Part shown: piece by piece, positions 1-5,421 of the stretch
Numbering within the stretch: position 1 is the first letter of the stretch
How the letters are laid out: each line of letters starts with the position of its first letter
From: Verrucomicrobia bacterium UBA673
GTDB lineage: Bacteria > Verrucomicrobiota > Verrucomicrobiia > Limisphaerales > UBA1096
Length of the DNA stretch: 5,421 nt
Direction: 5' to 3'
NCBI GenBank assembly: GCA_002299785.1
Contig: DBNL01000018.1
Span: forward strand, 1-5,421
Program-made: the position numbers and the translations under genes
Notes under the pieces: generated by a model
The model's input: only the letters and a program-made list of their open reading frames with translations
What the model was told of the DNA's origin: nothing
The model's database searches: none

Positions 1-1388
1 ATCGAGTTGTAGAGCGAGGAGAAGATTTTTTTGACCTGATTCTGCGTCGTGCAGAACGGTGGCATGATGACGATTACGTTGCCGACCGGCCTCGTCAGCA
101 CACCGCGCTTGGCCAACCCATCGCAGACGCGGATCCCAGCCTGCTCGGCCAACTTAAACGGCTCGCGTGTCCGCCAGTCGCGAACCAATTCAACCGCCAA
201 CACGCATCCCGTCTGCCGAATGTCACCAACTTGAGACAGCCTCCAAAGCCGCTTGGCTTCGGTGTGGAGGTTCGCGGCAAGTTTTTTGCGCCTGCTTGCG
301 GCGGTCTTCAGCAACTCGATACTGGCCAGGCTAGCGGCACTGCCGAGTTGATTGCCGGTGTAGCTGTGCCCGTGGAAGAAAGTCTTTAACTCGGAATAGT
401 CGCCAAGGAACGCATCAAACACTTCCTGTGTTGTCAGTGTGGCGGCCATCGGGAGATAGCCGCCGCTAAGGCCCTTGGCTAGACAGAGGAAATCAGGCTG
501 CACACCTTCGTCGTGGCTTGCAAAATGCCGGCAAGCAGCGCGGCCAAAGCCGGTCATCACTTCGTCGGCGATGAGTTGGGTGCCGTGCCCCTGCGCAATT
601 TGCGCGACGCTGCCAAGCCAGCCCTTCGGCTGCGCGATCATTCCGGCCGGCCCCTGCATGCCTGGTTCGACCAGCAGCGCGGCGTAGTTGCTCCCGCGTT
701 TTTTGCGGTTGGCGAATTGCTGCTCCACTTTGTCAACGCACTCGAAATTGCACTTGCGGGTTTCGCGCGCGTCGCCGCGTTCCGGCTTAGCCTTGTTAAA
801 CGGGCATCGGTAACAGTATGGCGACATCACCTTGTCTGTCTTGAATAGCATGCCGGAGTACGCCTTATGGAAAAGGTCGATGTGCCCGGCGCTGACCGCC
901 CCGACTGTGTCGCCGTGATACGCGCCGTCGAGCGAAAGGAACTTTGGCTTGCGGGCGCGCCCCGTGCGGCGAGCGAACTCATATGCCATCTTGAGCGCCA
1001 CCTCGACTGCGGTGGAACCGTTGTCTGAGTAAAACACCTTGCCCAATCGCGGCTGCTGCTTACTCACGCCCGATCGTGGGTTGGATAAGCGCACCAACTC
1101 CCTGCCAAGCAGTGAGGCCGGTTCGTTGCCCAAGCCAAGTGCTGAGGTGTGGGCGACTCTGCCCAATTGCCCCTGAATAGCGGCGTTGATTTTCGGGTGG
1201 TTGTGCCCGTGAAGGTTAGTCCAAATGGATGAGTTGGCGTCGATGTACTCCCGTCCGTGGACGTCCCAAAGCAGCGCGCCCTTCCCGTGTTCGATGACCA
1301 GCGGTTTGCTTTTGATCCAGTCGCGCATCTGTGTGAAGGGATGCCACAAATGCCGCTGGTCAAGTTTTCCAAGTGGATGCTTTTTCAT
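1..1388 (-). CDS. bioA: Adenosylmethionine-8-amino-7-oxononanoate aminotransferase (7,8-diaminopelargonate synthase), 3' end cut by window
   Basis: Class III (fold type I) PLP aminotransferase that converts 7-keto-8-aminopelargonate to 7,8-diaminopelargonate in cytoplasmic biotin synthesis. I translated it by hand from the ATG at 1388-1386; 462 codons are open to the window edge with no stop. Landmarks in order: WHPFTQM (residues 15-21), the BioA N-terminal signature; SDNGSTAVE (121-129), which contacts the PLP phosphate; DGAYHGDT (154-161), with Tyr157 and Asp160 matching E. coli Tyr144 and Asp147; DEVMTGFGR (275-283), with Asp275 binding the pyridine nitrogen; AKGLSGGYLP (304-313), with Lys305 the Schiff-base lysine; and Arg433 in TRPVG, matching E. 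coli Arg391. Family members are about 430-460 residues, so few residues are missing. The ATG overlaps the upstream stop as ATGA, with no clear Shine-Dalgarno, so translation is probably coupled. Odd points: Phe18 replaces E. coli Tyr17, and there are four cysteines at 192, 195, 213 and 217. Other class III aminotransferases are less likely given the BioA-specific motifs. Confidence 0.93.
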   Translation of the reverse strand, partial: MKKHPLGKLDQRHLWHPFTQMRDWIKSKPLVIEHGKGALLWDVHGREYIDANSSIWTNLHGHNHPKINAAIQGQLGRVAHTSALGLGNEPASLLGRELVRLSNPRSGVSKQQPRLGKVFYSDNGSTAVEVALKMAYEFARRTGRARKPKFLSLDGAYHGDTVGAVSAGHIDLFHKAYSGMLFKTDKVMSPYCYRCPFNKAKPERGDARETRKCNFECVDKVEQQFANRKKRGSNYAALLVEPGMQGPAGMIAQPKGWLGSVAQIAQGHGTQLIADEVMTGFGRAACRHFASHDEGVQPDFLCLAKGLSGGYLPMAATLTTQEVFDAFLGDYSELKTFFHGHSYTGNQLGSAASLASIELLKTAASRRKKLAANLHTEAKRLWRLSQVGDIRQTGCVLAVELVRDWRTREPFKLAEQAGIRVCDGLAKRGVLTRPVGNVIVIMPPFCTTQNQVKKIFSSLYNS

Positions 1389-2812
1389 GCAGCGGTTAGG
1401 CCGATCTCTTCGAACGGCGATAAGTCTAGTTCGAAACCGGTGCCGAATGGCTGGTCGTTGACACTTCTCAAGTTAATCTGCCCATCGCGAATATCGAGCG
1501 TCGGCCAGCCCTGGTCGCTCTTGCGGTAAAGCCCGGCGTGTGTGACGAGCACTTGCCTCTGTGTAGTTTCCGGGAACTGCGACAGCCCCGCCATGTAATG
1601 ATGCCCGTTCCGCTCGACGCTCTCGATACCAAGCGCTGACATCACCGCCAAATCCTGTATCACGGCAACTGGTCCGACATTGCATAAATCCTCGCCGCTC
1701 ATGACCGCCGGTTGCCCGGCTTTCCGCCGTGCATTGAGCAGGCATGCGTTGGCGGCTCCCTTGAAAATGCCCTTGCAGTTTTTGTGACTTGTCCCTGCAT
1801 AGCCAAGCTCCAGTGCCAACGGCAGGCTTTTTATCGTGGCATCGGATTCGTCGATGATGATCGACGGTCGATCCGGCCAGTCGCAGAAACCGTCGCCCAC
1901 GGAATCCGCCAGCGCGATGTCGCGATGCAACGGTTGCTCGATAAAAAGCAGGTGCTCGAAGAAAGAGTTCAGCTCCGCGTCGGCGGCGAGACTTTCCCAG
2001 TGATTGCGAAAATCATCCACGCACTTGAACTGCTCGTTACCGTCAAGGCTGAATGCGAAGTCACTAGGCGCGTTTTCCCCGATAGTGGCAGCAACACTGC
2101 GCAAACGATTATGATCGGCATTGAGATTGCCGTTAATCTTGATTTTGAAATGACGCAGGCCATAGGCGCGAATACACTGGTCAAGCGATTGTGGTAGTGA
2201 GTCGTCGAGCAACTCATCGGCAGGGATGGAGGCGGTGGACAGAGGGTCGGCCAAGCCGATAGTGTGTCGGGCGACTATTTTGTCTAACGACTTTTGCGGA
2301 AGCAGTTCAGCGGCGGAGCGATTGGCCAAGGCAGAGTGAATCGCTGCGGTCTCAAAGCCCAGTGTGTCATTACGCAGCGCTTGCCCAAGAGATTGGCCTT
2401 TGGCGCGGCAGACCGACTCTATCAATGCGCGCTCGACCAGTGACGTGCCAAAGTGAGCCAGCAACGGAGCGATATTCTCGGCTTTGCCCCAAGCCTCCTG
2501 TTGCCCGTAAATCCCTTGCCAAGCTGCAAAGGCGGTCTGGGCCTCGATGCCAATTGCATGATCTAAGGCGCTGCGAATCACTCGGAGCATGTCGGCGATC
2601 TCCCGTTCGAGCGGATCGTCAGGCGCTTTTGTGAACCACTTCGGCGGCAATAGGTCGGAGGAAATGCCCGACGACGGACGGCCATCCACCTCTGTTTCGA
2701 CCCGTACAAACACCATCGGCACTTCAGTCATGGTGGCGATACCGTACTTGAACGGCATGCGCGTCTTGAGTTGAGTTTGCCGGATGGAGGCTCCGGTGAT
2801 TTTCAGCGACAC
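1385..2812 (-). CDS. Enolase-superfamily protein (mandelate racemase/muconate lactonizing enzyme-like), substrate unknown
   Basis: 475 residues from a GTG start at 2812-2810. An in-frame TGA lies just upstream, and the next Met (residue 19) falls inside the conserved first strand, so GTG is the best start. The N-terminal LKITGASIRQTQL resembles the capping-domain strand of the superfamily. Barrel motifs appear in order: KIK (Lys223, Lys225), SLDGNEQF (Asp257), FIEQPL (Glu292), IIIDES (Asp321) and SHKNCKGI (Lys344, with Lys347 nearby). This is the Lys-x-Lys / Asp / Glu / Asp / Lys layout of the muconate lactonizing enzyme subgroup, which includes o-succinylbenzoate synthases (MenC) and dipeptide epimerases. 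All of these abstract a proton alpha to a carboxylate using Mg2+. At 475 residues it is clearly longer than the usual 320-400, with extra sequence at about residues 45-125 and in the C-terminal region. It is probably catalytically active, but I cannot name its substrate. It is first in an operon with bioA (4-base overlap). No menaquinone gene is visible to support a MenC role. Confidence 0.85.
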   Translation of the reverse strand: MSLKITGASIRQTQLKTRMPFKYGIATMTEVPMVFVRVETEVDGRPSSGISSDLLPPKWFTKAPDDPLEREIADMLRVIRSALDHAIGIEAQTAFAAWQGIYGQQEAWGKAENIAPLLAHFGTSLVERALIESVCRAKGQSLGQALRNDTLGFETAAIHSALANRSAAELLPQKSLDKIVARHTIGLADPLSTASIPADELLDDSLPQSLDQCIRAYGLRHFKIKINGNLNADHNRLRSVAATIGENAPSDFAFSLDGNEQFKCVDDFRNHWESLAADAELNSFFEHLLFIEQPLHRDIALADSVGDGFCDWPDRPSIIIDESDATIKSLPLALELGYAGTSHKNCKGIFKGAANACLLNARRKAGQPAVMSGEDLCNVGPVAVIQDLAVMSALGIESVERNGHHYMAGLSQFPETTQRQVLVTHAGLYRKSDQGWPTLDIRDGQINLRSVNDQPFGTGFELDLSPFEEIGLTAA

Positions 2813-2862
2813 GCGAGAGTCATAATCTGCAGCGGGTCACTCTTCAAGTTTAGCGGGCTCAT
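2803..2862 (-). other. Possible 19-codon leader ORF overlapping the start of the enolase-superfamily gene
   Basis: On the minus strand an ATG at 2862-2860 opens a frame of 19 codons ending at a TGA at 2805-2803. The peptide would read MSPLNLKSDPLQIMTLACR. The frame spans the GTG start (2812-2810) of the downstream gene, overlapping it by 10 bases in another frame, an arrangement that could couple the two. No ribosome binding site is visible before the ATG, and the peptide has no run of one amino acid as in classical attenuators. A chance ORF of this size is quite possible. Confidence 0.2.
2819..2847 (-). promoter_or_regulatory. Weak sigma70-like promoter candidate for the enolase-superfamily/bioA operon
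   Basis: On the minus strand TTGAAG (2847-2842) is followed after 17 bases by TATGAC (2824-2819). Each hexamer matches the consensus at four of six positions. Initiation about seven bases past the -10 would fall at or beside the GTG codon at 2812, giving a nearly leaderless message. This would fit the lack of a Shine-Dalgarno there but would exclude the leader ORF from the transcript. The two proposals compete, and neither is strong. Confidence 0.2.
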
Positions 2863-3007
2863 GATAGCAGGACACTGGTTTTACGGATAAGCACGTATTT
2901 ATTTTTGATAACGTCAACAAACATAAATTAACACAAACGTACTTTATCCTTAAATTTCGCGGATGAGCGTAGTTTCTCAATGAGTTTTCAGTTGTTTTAC
3001 TTAAATT

Positions 3008-3037
3008 TTGAACACTACATATTCGCTATTCTATTCT
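3008..3037 (+). promoter_or_regulatory. Weak sigma70-like promoter candidate for the ymdB-xseA operon
   Basis: TTGAAC (3008-3013) is followed after 18 bases by TATTCT (3032-3037), each matching four of six consensus positions within the AT-rich core. A copy of TATTCT also begins at 3027. Transcription would begin near 3044, leaving a leader of about 100 bases before the chosen GTG start at 3147. AT-rich DNA yields such matches often, so this is only a candidate. Confidence 0.25.
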
Positions 3038-3069
3038 GTTCACCTGCTTGGTCGTTTCCTTTTCTCAAC

Positions 3070-3110
3070 GCTCAGCGCTCACTGCCGGCTCCTTTTTGAT
3101 TCGCTTGAGC
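3070..3110 (+). other. Possible hairpin in the leader of the ymdB-xseA operon
   Basis: GCTCAGCG (3070-3077) can pair with CGCTTGAGC (3102-3110), giving eight base pairs with one bulged base around a 24-base loop. The loop itself contains GCCGGC. The hairpin ends 36 bases before the chosen GTG start and could form in the 5' leader. It does not match a riboswitch I recognise. There is no T-run directly after it, so it is not a standard terminator. Confidence 0.2.
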
Positions 3111-3146
3111 TTTGCGCGGGTGGTTGGGTGTCGTAACGTGCGGCCT

Positions 3147-3935
3147 GTGAAGCTACTTTTCATTGGCGACATTGTCGGGAAACCGGGCCGCAAGGCGGTG
3201 CGTTATTTTTTGCCGCGCCTCCGCAAGTCGCTCGGGATCGACTTTATCGTTGCCAACGGGGAGAACATGGCCGGCGGCTCGGGCATCACACCGGCGACCG
3301 CGAGCGAGGTGTTTGAAGCGGGAGTGGATGTGATGACGTCCGGCGATCATTTGTGGGATCAACGCGAGGTTGAGTCGTTACTGGAGAGCGAGCCGCGTTT
3401 TGTGCGCCCTCACAACTATCCCGAGGGTACGCCCGGACAGGGTTTTTGCGTCGCCCGAAAGGAAGGGTTTCCTCCGGTGGGAGTACTAAACTTGCAGGGC
3501 CAAACGTTCATGAAACCGATCGATAACCCCTTCTTCGCTGCCGCGGAGGCAGTGAACGAGTTGATCAAGGAGACGGCGATTATTTTTGTAGATATGCACG
3601 CTGAAACAACGTCTGAAAAAATCGCGATGGGACGTTTTCTCGATTCCAGGGTGAGTGCCGTTGTGGGGACGCACACGCATGTGCAGACCGCCGACGAGCA
3701 GATCTTTCCGGGTGGGACGGCGTTCCTCTGTGATGCCGGTTGCACGGGGCCGCAGGAGAGCATTCTTGGAAGAGAGATCGAGCCAATTCTTCGGCGGTTC
3801 AAGACTTACCGGCCACAGCGATTTGGCGTTGCCTCAAAGCGAGTTACGCTTAACGGAGCGTTGATCGACATTGACGACGAAACCGCCAAGGCGCGCTCCA
3901 TCAAGCGAGTCTCTGAGCAGATGCCAGAGGAATGA
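3147..3935 (+). CDS. ymdB: YmdB-family (TIGR00282) metallophosphoesterase, probable 2',3'-cyclic nucleotide phosphodiesterase
   Basis: Calcineurin-like, two-metal cytoplasmic phosphodiesterase. In Bacillus subtilis, YmdB acts on 2',3'-cyclic AMP and affects RNA turnover and the choice between motility and biofilm. From the GTG at 3147 the protein has 262 residues, close to the family's roughly 260, and begins MKLLFIGDIVG as members typically do. An upstream TTG at 3048 would add 33 unconserved residues, and GTG at 3138 would add three, so 3147 is preferred despite the lack of a clear Shine-Dalgarno. Metal-site motifs: GDIVG (Asp8), NGEN (Glu39, Asn40), SGDHLWD (Asp67, His68), VDMHAE (His151) and GTHTHVQT (His176, His178). 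The spacing fits the family, except that the usual GNH asparagine is Asp67. There is no signal peptide or membrane segment. The stop overlaps the xseA start by ATGA, so the two genes are probably co-translated. The family assignment is firm; the true substrate in this organism is inferred. Confidence 0.92.
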   Translation: MKLLFIGDIVGKPGRKAVRYFLPRLRKSLGIDFIVANGENMAGGSGITPATASEVFEAGVDVMTSGDHLWDQREVESLLESEPRFVRPHNYPEGTPGQGFCVARKEGFPPVGVLNLQGQTFMKPIDNPFFAAAEAVNELIKETAIIFVDMHAETTSEKIAMGRFLDSRVSAVVGTHTHVQTADEQIFPGGTAFLCDAGCTGPQESILGREIEPILRRFKTYRPQRFGVASKRVTLNGALIDIDDETAKARSIKRVSEQMPEE

Positions 3936-5341
3936 GCCGGGAGCAACAGAGCCTGTGGGACTTCGAGGGGCTGTCTGAACAGGGTGAGGCACGCAAGGTT
4001 TATGGCGTTGCCGAGCTGAACCGGAAGGCCAAGGTTCTGCTGGAAAACCAACTCGGAACTGTCTGGGTGGAGGGGCAAATCACGGGGCTGCGGAGACAAT
4101 CCTCGGGGCACATTTATTTCGGCATCAAGGATGAGAAAGGCCAGCTGGGTTGCGCGCTGTTCAGAGGGACTGATTCGGAGAATCGTTCGCTGATTGAAGA
4201 CGGCACGCAGGTACTGTTGCAAGGGGATGTTACGCTGTTCGAGGCAAGGGGGCAGTACCAGCTGATCGTCCGCAAGGTGGAGCCGCTGGGCCAGGGGGCG
4301 TTGCAGGTCAAGTTTGAGAAACTGAAACGCAAACTGGAGGCCGAGGGACTGTTCGCGCCCGGGCGCAAGCGGCCGTTGCCCGGTTATCCCGCGCGCATTG
4401 GTCTTGTTACGTCACCGACCGGTGCGGCGATCAGGGATGTGCTGGATGTTGTGTTGCGACGTAACCCCACCTTGCAAATCGTTCTAGAGCCGTGCCGTGT
4501 ACAAGGCGATACAGCCGCAGCGGAAATCGCCAAAGCGGTTGACCGGTTGAACAAATGGAGTGCCAGGCAGAGCGAGTCGCTTGACTTGATTTTGCTGACG
4601 CGTGGCGGTGGGAGCCTAGAGGATCTTTGGGCGTTCAACGAGGAGGTGCTGGTCCGTGCCGTGCACGAGTCGGTACTACCGGTGGTGTCCGCTGTTGGGC
4701 ATGAGATTGATATTTTGATCACTGACTTCGTGGCCGATGTCCGGGCTGCAACTCCGAGTGTCGCTGGCGAGTTGATCACCGAGGACGTGTTTGCCTCGCG
4801 CGCGGATTTGACCTCGATAGAAGATTATTTGCTCCGCTTGGCCAAGGGCGGCGTAGAGTCGGCTAGGCGCGAGTTGTCGAGACTTAACCACCGGCTTGGG
4901 CGGGCGCATCCTCGTCGGGTGCTCGATGACTCCTTTCAGCGTATCGACAATCAGTTCGATGATCTGAACCGCTTGGCCAAGCAGGGAGTGGCGGCCAGGC
5001 GAGAGCATCTGCGCTTGGTCAACCAACGCCTGCTGTCGCGCCGGCCAACGGCATTGCTTGCCCGTCGTAGGGATCAGCTTGGCTGGTTACAACGCCACTT
5101 AGCTGAGGTGCCGAGCCGTGCATTGGGCAAGCGCGCGGCAAGACTTGAGCAGGCGGCAAGCCGGCTTGAGTTACTCTCTCCCAAGTCCGTCCTGGCCCGC
5201 GGCTACTCGATCACTCGCGACGCGGCGACGGGCGTGGTTTTGAGGGATTCCAAAAATGCGAAACCCGGCCAGATACTGCGGACACAACTCCACGCCGGCG
5301 AGATCAGTAGCGCAGTCAACGGGCGGAAAAGTTCCGACTAA
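3932..5341 (+). CDS. xseA: Exodeoxyribonuclease VII large subunit
   Basis: Catalytic large subunit of exonuclease VII, which with several XseB small subunits degrades single-stranded DNA from both ends into oligonucleotides in DNA repair. It has 469 residues against 456 in E. coli, so it is full length. Domains in order: an N-terminal OB-fold that binds single-stranded DNA (about 22-118, including VWVEGQITGL and GHIYFGIKDE); the catalytic domain, with TSPTGAAIRDV (Asp169), TRGGGSLEDLW (Arg224) and GHEID (His257, Asp260), matching E. coli Asp155, Arg205, His238 and Asp241; the TDFVADVRAATPS segment (264-276); a long charged helical region (about 285-415) that in this family carries XseB; and a closing RGYSI segment (423-427) with a small C-terminal domain. 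The ATG at 3932 overlaps the ymdB stop. A purine stretch AGAGGA directly abuts it, too close for ideal Shine-Dalgarno spacing. xseB, often adjacent, is not in the window. Confidence 0.96.
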   Translation: MSREQQSLWDFEGLSEQGEARKVYGVAELNRKAKVLLENQLGTVWVEGQITGLRRQSSGHIYFGIKDEKGQLGCALFRGTDSENRSLIEDGTQVLLQGDVTLFEARGQYQLIVRKVEPLGQGALQVKFEKLKRKLEAEGLFAPGRKRPLPGYPARIGLVTSPTGAAIRDVLDVVLRRNPTLQIVLEPCRVQGDTAAAEIAKAVDRLNKWSARQSESLDLILLTRGGGSLEDLWAFNEEVLVRAVHESVLPVVSAVGHEIDILITDFVADVRAATPSVAGELITEDVFASRADLTSIEDYLLRLAKGGVESARRELSRLNHRLGRAHPRRVLDDSFQRIDNQFDDLNRLAKQGVAARREHLRLVNQRLLSRRPTALLARRRDQLGWLQRHLAEVPSRALGKRAARLEQAASRLELLSPKSVLARGYSITRDAATGVVLRDSKNAKPGQILRTQLHAGEISSAVNGRKSSD

Positions 5342-5421
5342 AGTTTTTTGAACCGATGTGGATACTTTTTTCGGGTTCAGAATTCATATTCGCCGAAGGT
5401 CCTTCTTCTACACCAATAATT
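5342..5421 (+). other. Intergenic tail after xseA with a weak inverted repeat
   Basis: After the xseA stop, TGAACCGA (5349-5356) can pair with TCGGGTTCA (5371-5379) with one bulged G around a 14-base loop. A T-run precedes the first arm and another lies in the loop, but none follows the second arm. A rho-independent terminator is therefore not supported, and the element may be chance. No start codon of a following gene is evident before the window ends. Confidence 0.25.

Larger units (their letters stand above)
2813..3146. promoter_or_regulatory. Divergent intergenic region with an AT-rich core
   Basis: This 334-base gap separates two operons transcribed away from each other, so it must carry the promoters of both. 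The core at 2881-3040 has 48 G+C in 160 bases (30%), far below the flanking genes. Three ACGT tetramers (2893, 2911, 2937) and a short inverted repeat TTGA-N5-TCAA (2905-2917) lie in the core, but none forms a convincing known operator. I found no clear paired half-sites of the BirA type (TGTWAAC / GTTWACA), so control of bioA by biotin is not shown. I see no further gene or RNA family. Confidence 0.6.

Noticed and set aside
1064..1372. A 102-codon open frame on the minus strand
   Set aside because: It lies inside bioA in another frame. The bioA frame carries all the family motifs, and this one shows none.
1712..2197. A 161-codon open frame on the plus strand
   Set aside because: It is antisense to the enolase-superfamily gene, whose catalytic motifs fix the coding strand. 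The peptide has no recognisable domain.
1385..2812. Naming the enolase-superfamily gene menC
   Set aside because: The catalytic layout fits the subgroup, but the length is too great and no menaquinone genes are in view. The residues shared with MenC are common to the whole subgroup.
2889..2917. TTGACG (minus strand, 2917-2912) as the -35 box of a promoter for the leftward operon
   Set aside because: At 16-19 bases spacing the -10 positions read GTGCTT or close variants, with poor consensus match.
2881..2945. BirA-type biotin operator upstream of the bioA operon
   Set aside because: AAC and GTT elements occur, but no paired TGTWAAC / GTTWACA half-sites at proper spacing were found.
3048..3146. 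TTG start adding 33 residues to the YmdB homologue
   Set aside because: Family members begin directly with the strand leading to GDIVG. The extension has no family similarity or signal-peptide pattern, and the GTG at 3147 gives the expected length.
5349..5379. Rho-independent terminator after xseA
   Set aside because: The stem is short and bulged, and the T-runs lie before it and in the loop, not after it on either strand.

Overview
The window holds four protein-coding genes in two divergent pairs that face away from a shared AT-rich intergenic region. The DNA is otherwise fairly GC-rich and densely coding. I see no mobile element, CRISPR array, rRNA or tRNA. The gene content and the type of enolase-superfamily protein suggest a Gram-negative environmental bacterium, possibly of the Planctomycetota/Verrucomicrobiota group. 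That placement is an impression from protein style, not a demonstrated assignment.

Left half, minus strand: the first gene (2812 to 1385, GTG start) encodes a 475-residue enolase-superfamily protein. It keeps the full set of barrel catalytic residues (Lys-x-Lys, three acidic metal ligands, and a final Lys), but I cannot assign its substrate. Its TGA stop overlaps the ATG of the next gene in an ATGA (1388 to 1385). That gene is bioA, the PLP-dependent 7,8-diaminopelargonate aminotransferase of biotin synthesis. It runs off the left edge after 462 codons and is probably missing only its last few residues. It is open over the whole 1-1388 stretch.

Middle, 2813-3146: a divergent intergenic region. 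The core, 2881-3040, has about 30% G+C by direct count. It must hold the promoters for both operons, but only weak promoter candidates can be proposed. It also contains a 19-codon leader ORF that overlaps the start of the enolase-superfamily gene, and a possible hairpin in the leader of the rightward operon.

Right half, plus strand: a YmdB-type (TIGR00282) metallophosphoesterase (3147-3935, GTG start, 262 residues) is followed by xseA (3932-5341, 469 residues), the large subunit of exodeoxyribonuclease VII. These two genes also overlap by ATGA. The last 80 bases after xseA contain only a weak inverted repeat. The small-subunit gene xseB, often next to xseA, is not inside the window.

Functionally, the left pair points to biotin synthesis plus an uncharacterised enolase-fold step. 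The right pair joins a phosphodiesterase of the cyclic-nucleotide/RNA-turnover type to a single-strand DNA nuclease. The observations most worth following are the tight coupling of an unassigned enolase-superfamily enzyme to bioA, BioA sequence features that bear on its amino donor, and an Asn-to-Asp change in the metal site of the YmdB homologue.
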